Under the pieces are notes generated by a model. That model was not told the DNA's origin. It saw nothing but the letters and a program-made list of their open reading frames with translations, and did no database searches. The position numbers and the translations under genes were made by a program. From Tulasnella sp. 424 (lineage: Eukaryota > Basidiomycota > Agaricomycetes > Cantharellales > Tulasnellaceae), in NCBI GenBank assembly GCA_019633425.1, contig WSUB01000004.1, positions 248,001 through 312,000 on the forward strand: a stretch of 64,000 nt of DNA, written 5' to 3'. This document shows positions 36,412 to 47,300 of this stretch, in pieces; the stretch's first letter is position 1, and every line of letters starts with the position of its first letter.

Positions 36412-37262
36412 ATGACTACTCCCGTGCCTTTTCTCGACGTCTGCATCGGCGACGAAGGCTCGCATAATGAACAGCTTGAAGCCTACAATGTCGCATGTGA
36501 GCTGGTGAAAAAGAACGCTAAAATATATGGCCTTCCCGAGAGCCCGGAACTCCTCTCCGACGAGCAGCGGGAGATCTTGCAGGAGATTCACGTACGTGCC
36601 CAGAAACCAGAATCACACCCCCCAAGGCTAACTTCTAAATATACAAAAGCCGGCTCCTCTTCAGTTCACACCTCCGGTCCCTCTCCTTGTTGGCCGCCTT
36701 GAATTCACGTTGGATCCAGCACCGGGTCTCTCCAAGACCCGAGACAACTTCCTTTCGCTATGCAAAGGGGACAAAGGGATGTGCAAGAACGCACCGAACA
36801 AGGCTTTGTACTACAAGAGCGTGCCCATTCACCGGGTGGTGAAGGACTTTGTGGCACAAGGCGGTGATATTACACGAGGTGACGGCAGCGGCGGCGAGGT
36901 AAGTCCCTGTCAAATACCACACGGATCCTTGCAAGCTCACGATCCGATGCCGAAACTTATACTCGCAGTCGATATATGGGGGAAAGTTTGCAGACGCGAA
37001 GGAAGGCTTGAAGAACAAGTTCAAGCTTGGATCGCTAGGAATGGCAAATTCTGGGAAGAACTCCAACTCGAGCCAGTTCTTCATCACATTGACAGACAAC
37101 GAGGCGATGCTAGCCAAACTTAACGGAAAATTCGTGTGTTTCGGTCAAGTGAAGAATCTAGACGATGGTGGCATGGATGTGCTTAGAAGGATGAGTGAAG
37201 TGGGAGGGAAGGATGAAAAACCTACACAGCCAGTTTGGATTAGCGAGTGCAATGTACTGTGA
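36412..37262 (+). CDS. Cyclophilin-type peptidyl-prolyl isomerase (240 aa)
   Basis: Three exons: 36412-36591, 36650-36898 and 36969-37262. After a 70-residue extension unrelated to the fold, the cyclophilin core is clear: [28 protein letters not shown], then [17 protein letters not shown] and VCFGQV. The catalytic Arg of the HRVV motif is present. The Trp that normally contacts cyclosporin A (before LxGKHVVFG) is Lys193 here. The enzyme interconverts Xaa-Pro bonds. The extension and Trp loss suggest a specialised, perhaps cyclosporin-insensitive member. Confidence 0.9.
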
Positions 37263-37449
37263 TATCTTTGAACAACAAGCTATAAAACCCCTGGAATATT
37301 CTGCGTCAGGTTGAGTTAGCCTTGTCAGTCACTTCGTTACTTCTAACAGCAAGTGAGCTGAGTCAGCGAGTCCGCATCGACGCGCTTCTTCCCTTCTTCC
37401 ATCATTCGAGCGCTGAACCCCCTATCTCCTGTATCCCGACGTACATCCC

Positions 37450-38102
37450 ATGGGTAAGTTCCCAAAGACATTCACGAAGACAATAATTAATTCTCTCGCT
37501 CTCTTGCCATTCTTAGCTTCAGCAGAACAAATCGCCTTCAACGATCCTCATAAACCTCACCCTAACTCCATCGAGGCATTCCGTATCCGCTTGTCGGATA
37601 TCAAGACTGCTATCGCTCGATCCCGTCGGGATTGGGACGGTCATGAACCGAAGATGTGGAAACGAGCGTCGGGCATCTCCGACGACCAACTTATCGGCGA
37701 TATCGAGTTAGAAAGGGATCTCGTCCTCGTTCGAAGCGGAGAAACGACATACGGGTTAATCCTGCTGGGCAAAATCAGAGTCGGGACGAACGACAACCAG
37801 CAAGGGTTCATCCATGTGAGGTAAGTCGCAAGGGCTCAACGTGAAAAGATACTGTGGGGTTAACGACCGTACGATGGGGCCGTGGCTTTTAGAATTCATC
37901 ATCCTGCAGGAACGGTGAGCGAAAGCATCTACCTCTGATAATGCAGGCGGCTTGACAGCGGTCTTTGACCAAATAGGCATCTGATAACTGGACCTTCCAC
38001 TCGATTTGGACTGACGAGGGCACGCGGGATGTGGACGGCAAAGCCTCGACGTACAACGCGATTCAGTGGCAGGATACCCCGCTTGAGTTCTTCAACGAAT
38101 GA
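37450..38102 (+). CDS. Predicted secreted protein of unknown function (172 aa)
   Basis: Three exons: 37450-37820, 37893-37914 (22 nt) and 37977-38102. The middle microexon encodes IHHPAGT and joins in phase, giving FIHVRIHHPAGTASDNWTFH. The N-terminus looks like a signal peptide (TIINSLALLPFLASA). The mature protein has no cysteine pattern. The C-terminal sequence (NWTFHSIWTDEGT, QWQDTPLEFF) looks like an ordered beta-rich domain. No family recognised. Confidence 0.75.
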
Positions 38103-38262
38103 ATTACACAAAGCAGAAAGGAGAGTAGCGCGATAGCACCCTAGAGAAGGCAGAGCTACGTATAGAGGATTGTATCAAGAATTTTGTGAATGGAGTGAGA
38201 AATGAATACCTGGCTGAGACGATGTCCCAAAACGGGATCCAGATAAGCTATGGTCGCGGGAA

Positions 38263-40249
38263 TCATTTTCTCCTCCTAGCTTTTGCCTTTGGCTTAACAA
38301 TCTCCTCTTCCTCTTCCTCCTCTTCATCATCGTCATCTGACACCTCGGCTGCACGTTTTTTCCCTCGTGCCTTTGAACTAACAGGTGGGGTGGGTGTGTT
38401 TGCAACTTCATCTTCCGACTCCGTGTCCCCTCCCACGTCCGTCCTCCGTGCCGTCGGTTTCGGCCCCGCATTCGCCCTTTCCTTGGCCTTCATTGTCCCA
38501 CTTTGTTTCTTAGCCAGAGTCGCTGTTTCCTTAGCAATCTCAATTTTGGATTTGGGGACCTTGGGTTTAGAAATGGCGACGGCCTGCTTGGTTGTGCCGT
38601 TACCAGTGGCTTTGAACAGAGCCTCTCGTCGAGCCGCTTGGGCTTTCTGAGATGCTGGCAGCTCCTCGTCATCATCCGAGGCGAACGGATTCGACGGCTT
38701 GTCGTCGTCATCGTCTTCCTTCCTAGGTTGTGCCTTTGGTTTCACTTTTTGAGGGGGCGAGGCTGGCTTTTTCTTCGTATCGCTTGTACGGGACTTGTGA
38801 TCTGATGGATCGACTTCATCGGCCTTCTCATTTTCGGCTTTGGGTTCAGGGGTCTTCCCTTTGCTTTTAGAAAATGCGGTAGCTTTAGATGCATCATGTG
38901 AATCGCGAAGAGCCTATCAAAACAATATATCGTTAGACTTCGATTTAGGGTGCAGCAGGAGGTGAAACGCGCCTTGATCTCCGTTTCAGATAGAAGCTCC
39001 TTCGGTTGCCACACCTAGACAAACACCCCCAAAAGTCAGAAAATGTTGCTCAATACAACAGAACGGAGACAATATTGCACATACCGTGCTTCTGATGCCA
39101 CTTTTGTGCTTGCTATCGAGCCCAATGTGCGTGTACAGATCCGGCTTGGCCCCACTCGGGATAACGCCATGCTCCTGGATGAGTATTTTCAGGACCTGAT
39201 GATATATGGGATCAATACTCGATGAGAGTTACCATTATTTTGAAATACTTACATCCCTCGCGGCCGTCTCGTCAAAGATGTCCGGGAGGTAGAGGCAGAT
39301 AACATGAGAATCAGCCCCTTCGCCCCTTTTAGCGGTGGAAACTTTGCCCAGCCTAGCCGAGGAAGTCGACAAAGGTCCAGCTGCTATAGACCTAGCTAGC
39401 TTCGCCCATATCCTACACGGTTTCGTCAATTTGCGACGAGGCACATTGGGCACAATGAAAGGATGCTCACCCATCTATATTACCCGTGTTGCCGTAGCAC
39501 AGCCTAGGGGAGTCGGGAGTAAGCAAGTCGGAAATTTGTGATAGTCTTTTGTCTGCACCATTTGCCATTTGTGAAACGGTGTTTCTGTGCGATGGCGCGA
39601 AGTGCGTCCTTAGCCTCGGCCTGAATCTTTGAGGTGCGATGCAGTGAGTGGGAGTGAGGAATTCAGGCTAGGAAAGAAAGGATACCTCTTCACGGACTTC
39701 CTTTTTACTCTTAGCTCCTGTCTTTTTATTGGCTCGGACTGGGATTGACGCGTCGTGCTGCAAGCGTGAAACGGGGAGATGTGGCCGTCAAGAAGGTAAC
39801 TCCACGACAGAGTCAAGCGCCTTACCTGAATCGCCTCGACTTTTTCAGCAGTCTCAGTAACTACATGATCTCCACTTTGTTAAACAGGGGTAGACGTATT
39901 AGGCTGAGCCGAGACGAGCGACGCACGTTTCATCACCCCTTCCAGCATAGCTTCACCAGCGTCTTCCTCGGTATACGGAGTCTTATAACCGGGTCCGCAC
40001 ATCCAAATCCAAGGTTTGGAGCCATCATCGGTAATAATTGAAGGTTTGAACTAGTCAGGTGGGATTATGGAAGAAAACGGGTTTCGGGTGGTGAGGCTTG
40101 AACAATTCGTTTTATGAGTCAAAAACTGCACATACTTTTGCTACGAACTCGTCGGCAGAGAATTCTGATTTGGTGTCTGCAGACCAGCTGTACTTGTAGC
40201 CTTGAGGTGCCTCGGCTTCTTCTTTCACTTTCGCGGCTGTTGAGGTCAT
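38263..40249 (-). CDS. DUF1917/Bles03-like protein (eIF4E-like fold) with Lys/acidic tail (469 aa)
   Basis: Ten exons: 40249-40136, 40050-39927, 39860-39826, 39757-39686, 39626-39559, 39503-39471, 39412-39253, 39195-39085, 39014-38973 and 38913-38263. The joined core carries KPWIWMCGPGYKTPY, KHRFTNGKWLCYG, IWAKLARSIAAGPL, HVICLYLPDIFD and KPDLYTHIGLDSKH. This pattern matches my memory of the DUF1917/Bles03 (UPF0696, C11orf68) family, which has an eIF4E-like fold and an unclear role. The last ~200 residues are a disordered Lys/Asp/Glu tail (EEEEEEEEIVKPKAKARRRK) with nuclear-localisation character. The ninth intron needs a GC-AG border. Confidence 0.75.
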
Positions 40250-40549
40250 TGTCGGTTTGCGGGAACGTAAGAGCACGTGATACACGGGCGCTGCCGACCA
40301 AACGTTAACAGGACTGAACCCGTTCAACTCCCTCAAGCGTCGGTAACCTCAGCTAGAGCTTTCTCGACTGCATTAGGTTGATGATAGGGCGCAAGCGGTG
40401 AGCAGCGGGGAAACTTTTGTCCGACTTGCTCAGAACTCTTTGGTCCTGTGTGAATCTTCTTTGTACCAAACGCCCAACCAACAAAATGGCCAAATCAGCT
40501 CATGACAATCTCATCCAAAGAGCAATCTTTGTCCTAAAGCTCCGCCTCG

Positions 40550-40561
40550 TATATATATAAG
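40550..40561 (+). promoter_or_regulatory. TATA box of the 40606 gene
   Basis: TATATATATAAG lies 45-56 bases upstream of the ATG at 40606, followed by a short pyrimidine-rich leader. This is the clearest TATA element in the window. The 356-bp gap to the minus-strand gene starting at 40249 is a divergent promoter. Confidence 0.6.
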
Positions 40562-40605
40562 TATCACCTTTTGCTATTCGTTCGCCCAAGGCCCTCCTCC
40601 CAACA

Positions 40606-41457
40606 ATGTCGCATACATTGCAATTTCCGCGACCCGAGTCGTCCCCTACCAAAGACACACACTCCTCTACCTTCCTTGGCACCCTCTCTCGACGAGTTTC
40701 ACCTCAAAAACTCTCATTCGCTGCAAGCGGAGTTTTCTCGAGAAGTCGAGAGCCATCTCCCGCTCTTAGCAAGAGTTCGTCGGGGTTCTCCGGTCTGCAG
40801 GACTCCACGGATTCGGACTACGAAGATCAAAACGTGAACACAAATCCATTTGCTGTAATACGGAGTCGACCGGTGACTCCAGAACCTTCAGAAGACGCGT
40901 TCAAAAGCCCCTCGAGGGACTGGTATCCCGTCGCCGGTAGTCCAATTCGTTTCCAGTGGTCGGAAGTCCATCCATCCCTCTCTGCGGTCGAATATAGTCC
41001 CGATTCGCATAATCTATCGTCTCGAGAGCAAAAATCGTCCGATGAAACCCAGGAAGGCGTTTATCCCTCATTCACCGATGGTGAAGTCTTACCCTCAGGG
41101 GATGTGGATCCCTTTGGTATTCCCCTGTCCATGCACTCCCCCCTAGTGTTTGCCACATCAGCAGACGAAGGAAAGAGGGTTAGTATGAGCGCGGATACTA
41201 GCGGATCCCTTAGCTGGAGAGTCGTGGCAGGGCGAATCACTCCTGTTCAAGGGGATATATCGACCTCATCTGGGGAAACATCCGTCGAGTCCTTCTTCAC
41301 AGCGGAGGACGCGGGGTCCCCTAACACCTCAAGTCCTTCCGTTAATTGTGCGGGGGGACATGAACGGGCGGAAAGGATCGATGCCGGTCCGAAGGAAGGG
41401 GCACGGGGCAGCAAAGGGTTTTGGAGGAAGATCAGTTTCTCGTGGAAGTCGAGCTGA
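40606..41457 (+). CDS. Ser/Pro-rich protein of unknown function (283 aa)
   Basis: A single long exon, ATG at 40606 and TGA at 41457, with a TATA box upstream. The protein is rich in Ser-Pro and Thr-Pro sites and has no membrane segment or signal peptide. The C-terminus is basic and aromatic (GSKGFWRKISFSWKSS), reminiscent of an amphipathic membrane- or partner-binding tail. It is likely an intrinsically disordered phosphoprotein. No family recognised. Confidence 0.75.
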   Translation: MSHTLQFPRPESSPTKDTHSSTFLGTLSRRVSPQKLSFAASGVFSRSREPSPALSKSSSGFSGLQDSTDSDYEDQNVNTNPFAVIRSRPVTPEPSEDAFKSPSRDWYPVAGSPIRFQWSEVHPSLSAVEYSPDSHNLSSREQKSSDETQEGVYPSFTDGEVLPSGDVDPFGIPLSMHSPLVFATSADEGKRVSMSADTSGSLSWRVVAGRITPVQGDISTSSGETSVESFFTAEDAGSPNTSSPSVNCAGGHERAERIDAGPKEGARGSKGFWRKISFSWKSS

Positions 41458-41693
41458 CGCAGCAACTCATTATGAGATTTGGTCTGCGTTCTTACCTAGA
41501 CTTTGTATTTTTATGGAAACCAGCGAGTTTAATGGGGCCACACGACTATATTTGGAGGCAATGTAATCCTTTTTATCAAACACAACGTCGGCGAATGCGG
41601 TTGCAGATGAGAGCGATTGGTGAGCAACGAAAACTCCAGTCCCCTCCTCGACCAGGGGAGACCAGCTCTTAAGCGTGATCATCGAATGGGAGT

Positions 41694-42131
41694 TTAGCAG
41701 CATCGTCCGCAGCAGTTTCTGGTGGAGACATATGGGTAAGCTCTAAGGGGGAAAGGGCTAGATGGTGATGACTTACCCCTTGTTAGTGGCGCAGCACCGC
41801 GCAACCAAAGTTTCCGCCTGGTGAGGAGACATGTTGCGACCGATCAGAGTGAGACCATCCTCAGTCCTAATCTCCACTAAAACAAACCCATTGGCTTAGC
41901 ATGATCGAGCTAAAAGGTCAGCGTGCTTAGTGGTAAACGTACGTTCGGAATACACAGTGTGGTCGTCCAGAGCACGCTTCAAGATAACTCCATTCTATAC
42001 AAGCAAGAAAAAAAACAGGTGAGAATGCGTTGGTTATTGCCGAAGACTGTTCAACTTTCTTGCGAAGGGGCAATCAGGGCAGCAGTGAAGCCGACGAAGG
42101 AGACGAGAGTAAAAGCGACGAAGAACTTCAT
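41694..42131 (-). CDS. Small Cys-rich secreted protein (about 80 aa), exon 1 junction unresolved
   Basis: The start MKFFVAFTLVSFVGF begins a strong signal peptide at 42131. Later exons read, in one frame, NGVILKRALDDHTVYSE, then LEIRTEDGLTLIGRNM, then VARCCATNKG, ending GNCCGRCC. The last three exons join cleanly. The first exon (ending SQE plus one base, donor GTTGAA) is out of phase with the second by one base. Either a donor is misread, there is a frameshift, or the second exon uses another frame with a later acceptor. The mature protein would be under 65 residues with six cysteines as three CC pairs. Small secreted Cys-rich proteins are common fungal effector-like products. Confidence 0.6.
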
Positions 42132-43099
42132 GTTGAACGAACGAAGGCTTAAACAAGGATAGTGTTTGGCACGGCGATGCTTCTCTTTCTGCCAAGAAAT
42201 GGCCTGGCTTTATAGATTGCCTGAGGTTGCCCGGCACTGAAGACCGAGTGCTTTCCACATGATTAGGAACTCAGCCCAATGCGGGTTGTGGAGCGCAGAG
42301 CCCCCAAACATGTGGATCCCTAGATAATAATAATTGGAGGCCTACTAGGTTGTGGAAACAGCATGGTGGTCAGCGGCTTGGCTCAAGTACCTAATTTTAG
42401 CCAACACCCACCGCAAGGTGAACTTCCCACACCATGGTTGATCGTCGAGCGGAGAAGACGACCACGAAGTCACATAAAACAGGGGTGGCATTTCTGCAGG
42501 AGGTATGCGCACGACGAGGGAACGGTTGGTGTTCCGGATATCATATGTGTGGTTCTTGGGACGGCGGATTCTTGCCAAGCTCAAGCCCGCTGACGAAGGA
42601 GACCCTCTGAATCATACGTTCAGCTTTATTTAAAAGGGTTCATGGGAAAGTTGAACGAAGCCTTCCCCTTGTGACCTGTTAAGAGACAATTAGATTGACA
42701 AATCATATGCACACTTACTCGTGCGTTGTCTCTGCTTAGTGTTCTTCCTTATATGGGACTGTCACCTCGGTCTAACATCCCATGTACGCGCGGTACTGCG
42801 GGTGGACAGTTCTAATAAAAGACCGCCCTGTTTGTGGCATACATCACAGGAGCGCTCAGTTCCTGCCAAGGCCCTCAAGTCGGAGCGAGAACAGATACGA
42901 TAGACGTCCCAAGGACCTATAAACAGAAGACTAAACATGAGAGCTAGAAATCTACAACAGCAAGCGTAAGTTGACATGGCCCTCTAGGGTTGTCGACTGG
43001 AGACATACCGTAACAGCGGGAATGGACATAAAGAACAGCCAAGATACACAAGGCGTCATAAAGCATACAGCAACAAAGAAGTCTTCTGAGAAATATTTT
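42132..43099. other. Intergenic
   Basis: About 970 bases upstream of the Cys-rich gene and downstream of the SWIB gene. No supportable ORF or RNA. The right part is ordinary 3' flank. Confidence 0.4.
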
Positions 43100-44089
43100 C
43101 TACTGCGCTCCAACCTCATTGGGCTCAAATAAGTGTTCTGAAATGCGAGTCAGAAGATATTGCAAGTAACCAACGGGTCAGTGACGTACGTCCAAGGAGC
43201 TTGTTCATCTTGAACATATTTATCTTATCCGCGTGAAAGACCGCCTTCATAGTAGCATCACAAATGATCTCGCGTTTGTCATCGGGATTTTGTAGGTCGT
43301 TGGCCTTGATATGTTCCCAAAGCTTCTTAACTGCCTGGGGGCGCGACAGTAAGGTATGACCGGTGAGGTTGGCGAGTGGTTCACTACAAGCGGCAAATAT
43401 GTTCACTACTCGTGTACCCGCAGAAACGGCTGTACCCAGACGAGCAGAAGCCCAGCATACCTCAAAATATATTCCTTGCCAAGACCACCCCGCGCTTTCT
43501 TGGGTTTTCCCCCATCGCCCTCGTCATCCTCCCCGTCCGAGTCGATGGTTGGCTTGCTCCTCTTTGCTTTCTTCCCGTTCGATTTAGAAGTCTTCGGCTT
43601 GGACCCACCAGAACCAGATGCACCAGCCCTGGTACTCCGTCCGTTGAGTTCCAAGGATAGCTGTCGAGCCAGTTCGGCGTCTGCAGACAGTTGTTTGGTG
43701 GGAGCTGAACCGCCATTTAACTGCTTGGATTTTTTGTGACCCAGAGGTTGTGGCTGCGACGAAGGTGGTACCGCATCGTTGGCTGGTGACGTTGAGCGTT
43801 TCCGCTTCTGAGGCGAGGCTGCCGCATACGCGGAATCCGTCCCGGGGCGAGGCTTCCCACCACTGCCGTTCGCATGTTGTCCAGACCCAGCGCCTGCACC
43901 ACTGCTGACGCTTTCATAGACTTGAGCGATGAGAGCGTCAATATCGGATTTCCTCTGCTTCAGCAAGTCCTCCGACTCTCCATCGGCGGCAAGTTGCTTT
44001 CTGACGCGCTTTGCGGAGATCGTCGCCAGGTCGACGTCCGGTGCTGTCAGAATTGTCCGGATTTTAGGGGAAAGGTGCTGAAGATCCAT
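43100..44089 (-). CDS. DEK_C and SWIB domain chromatin protein (286 aa)
   Basis: Three exons: 44089-43461, 43383-43190 and 43137-43100. I chose the Met at 44089 (MDLQHLSPKIRTIL) because the DEK_C-like helical domain starts there. The longer upstream frame looks like leader. A disordered Lys/Ser-rich linker follows. Then a complete SWIB/MDM2 domain is visible: LSEPLANLTGHTLLSRPQ, VKKLWEHIKANDLQNPDDKR, IICDATMKAVF, MNKLLGQHLF. The same domain order occurs in yeast Tri1 and the RNA polymerase I factor Uaf30. It is a nuclear chromatin or transcription protein. Confidence 0.9.
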
Positions 44090-44343
44090 TTGCCAATGCC
44101 GTATCCTTTGCGGAGGAGTACTGAGGCCAAGGAGTATAGGGTATATGAGGAGATTGGTAGGTCTCCCAATCGAGAACCACGAGTTGGGCACTAGTCTAAA
44201 CTTCAACGGCGCGTCAATCCGAACATCCCACGCCATCGCCGCCCTGGAATCGCGAGGTACCCGCCCCTCGATAAGGCAAAAACGACCGTAGGGCATTCAT
44301 TATGTATGTATACAGAATAAAGCAAATTGTGACAGTAAAGCAG

Positions 44344-47300
44344 CTACTTCCTAAATATCCAAGAGAACACGTTTTTCCGTTCAGCGGTCGAAGCGGGTTG
44401 CGAAGCGTCCGTTTCGAGCTCGGCAGGCTCTGAAGGCGTTTGCTCGTTCAGAAACGACTCGGTTGGCTCGGGAGGTACAGGAGTGCTTGCCCGAGAGGCA
44501 CTCCGAGTATGTTTTGCTGGGGAATCCGGAAGGAGCGAGGAGTCCTTAGCAGCCTTCAATAAATGAGGTTCGCCGGTTTCGTTGTCTTCTGGGTCAGAAT
44601 CTCCGTTAACAGATGTGTCAACGTTCTTCCGTCTTCGTTTAGTAACTCGAGGGGGGGCTGTTCCTTCCGCTTCCTGTACGGATGCAGGGGCTGCAGTTGG
44701 ACGGGCGCGCTTCTTGCCTTTGGGACCTTCCGACACCAGAGACTGAGCAGCCCCGTTCGCGCTTTCGGCGACATCGTTTGCCTTGTGACGAGTAGAACGG
44801 CGTCGCCGTTTACGGGGCCTCTCTCCATCACTTCCTTCCGACTCGGATTGTCCATCAACGGGTGGCTTGTACGCGGTATCGGTGATCCGTCGCCCGCTCG
44901 TTCTGCGTCGCTTGGCTGGCGTCGATGCTGGCTGTCTGTTAGGCGACGAAGAGGCCTCAGAGCTATCAGAGTCAGACAGTTCCGTTAAGGAGTCCGAATC
45001 CGATCCATTGTCGAAGAGTTTTGATATTTCGACTTTGGGCACACCTGGCTCCGCAGGTTTCTCCTCGGCTTTCGGCTTCTGCAGGCTCTTGCTCTTTGGA
45101 CGAGCCGTGGTAACGCGAGATGGCCCGGGACGTGAGCTCCGTCCTCCTGCAGATTTTGGTCGCGCAGTTGAGGTCGCAGATTTGCGGCTGGCATGTCGTC
45201 TGCTGAGGGAGGACCTTGAGGTTGAGGACGCAGCAGCTTCCGCTCGGCGTTTCTTAAGATACCGCTGATATGCAAGCTCCTCATCAGGAGAAGGAAGCCA
45301 GGCACAAGCATCCTGCATAATGTGATGGCCAACCAGCGCCAGTAACGATGCGAGGACGTACGACCCAATGACGTGTTCGGCGAACTCAGGGATGGCCACC
45401 TTGGTCTCATTCTCAAGCCTGCTTGCTTCACCTTGGACCTCGACATGCTCTTCTGCTATCTTCTCCTGGTTGGACAAAGAGCAGTAGGGGACGATGAAAA
45501 TGACTTTTCGTGGTTCGCGGGCAGCGCCCCGGGCCGCAGACCTTGATGACCCGGCGTTTCTTCCTTCCTGCTCCGTAGTCTCTCCTTCCTCTTCGTCAGA
45601 AGATGCTGGTACTGGGATGGCAATCTTGTGGAATTTGCATTGTGATCGGGTAACGGCGGCGTTAGGGTCCCGCTCGCGCTCGCGCGTCGATCCGGATACC
45701 TGAGAGGATCGAGAAGGTGCAATGGAAGGTGTGGCGCTGCGACTTCGCTGTTCATGGGTTTCACTCTTGCGGTCTTCCTCCTGCGGAGGGGGTCGAGCGA
45801 TCGGGCGAAGGGCTTGCGGGGCAGGAGCCGGTACTGGTCCGTGGTGGTGGCGGTACAAATTTAAGGATGTGAGGCGGGCTAATGGTGGTGGAAGCATATC
45901 GGCCGTCCGATCTGCAGATGGCGTTCCATCTATCGAGGACTTAGTCGGAGAGCCCGCAAGCGACGTATTCACTTCGCTTGTTGATGCCTTAGAAGGAGAC
46001 GTATCGGGAACGCTGATTTGGCAATGCCGAGTAAGCAGAGGAACGCAGGCAAGACAAATCAAAGAGACCTACGCTGGATGAGAGTCGTCATCCGAGAAAG
46101 CGGACGCTGCATCCGAATCGGCTGAGCTGCCTTCTTCCTCTTCCTCCTCTTCGGCGTCCGCTTCGTTCTCTGCCGTTTCTGGACTTGCTTCATCCTTCTC
46201 TGAGGGTTCGGGCGGTGAAATTATCACCTTGGGATGCTGAGGTGTTTCCACGACATCGTCGGCTTCAGCTGGCGGCGTGGAATCTGCAGAAGCAGGGCTG
46301 GGATTTGCGGACTGCTGTACCACGGGGATGTCGTCCTCAATCTCCTCGTCGTCTTCGCCGTCTTCGTAATCATCATCGTCATCATCGTCAACCTCGCCTG
46401 GTCCGCCCTTGCCAGTGCCCATGAAATTGAACGGATCTCCGTTAATGTCCTCTATGTCATCATCTTCGCCTTCCGCGTCCTCCCCTTCGTTGCTATCAAG
46501 CAGGATGCGTTCGCTCTCCTCTTCTTCCGTTTCACTATGGGACGAAGACGAAGTCTGGTTTGTTGTCCTCCTGTCTTTCCCAATCGGCGAAAACGGGCTG
46601 GTAAGGTCGATAACCGGTCGGGCGTTGTCCTCGTTTATTTCCACCTCTTGAGCTTTCGGCACAGAATCATCCTCAACGCTGAGATCTTCATCGTCTAGTG
46701 ATGATACTTCATCCACTGGGGCACCATTCTCTTCTGTTCCTTGCTCCAGTTCCTCTCCTTCACTCACTTCAGGAAGATCTGGTTTGACATTTTGCGATAT
46801 CTTTGGAGTCATTTCGACATATTCCTCCACGGTATGGACCGAAATACGATCTTCCTGGTCATCTCCCAGTGGTTCATTTTCGTGATGCGACGCTGCTGTT
46901 GAACGAGGCTCCTCAACGACGCTCGGCTGAACATACGTGGCCTCTAATTGAGTCTCTCCATCGTCCGAAGTCATCTCCACAACCTCCACAGAACGGCGAG
47001 AGTACATCACGGTGGTTGCCGTGACCTCGGACTGCGGCGACAGATTTGGAATCGTTACACTGGTCGCTTCAACTTGCTTCTCGTGAATGACCAGAGTTTC
47101 AGCCACTGTCGATCCTTCGGTTGTTCCGATGCTGTCATGTTCAGGCTGGATGGGGGATATCTGGGTGGCCAGGGCAGCGTCGAGGGCGAGTTCTCCGTTA
47201 TCGAGGCGAACAGTGTCATCGGTATCGATTGGGCCCTGCGGAGGCTGGGACGCGTCGTGGTGTATCGGAGTTCTCATCTCCTGTTCCTCTTTCTCCGCGT

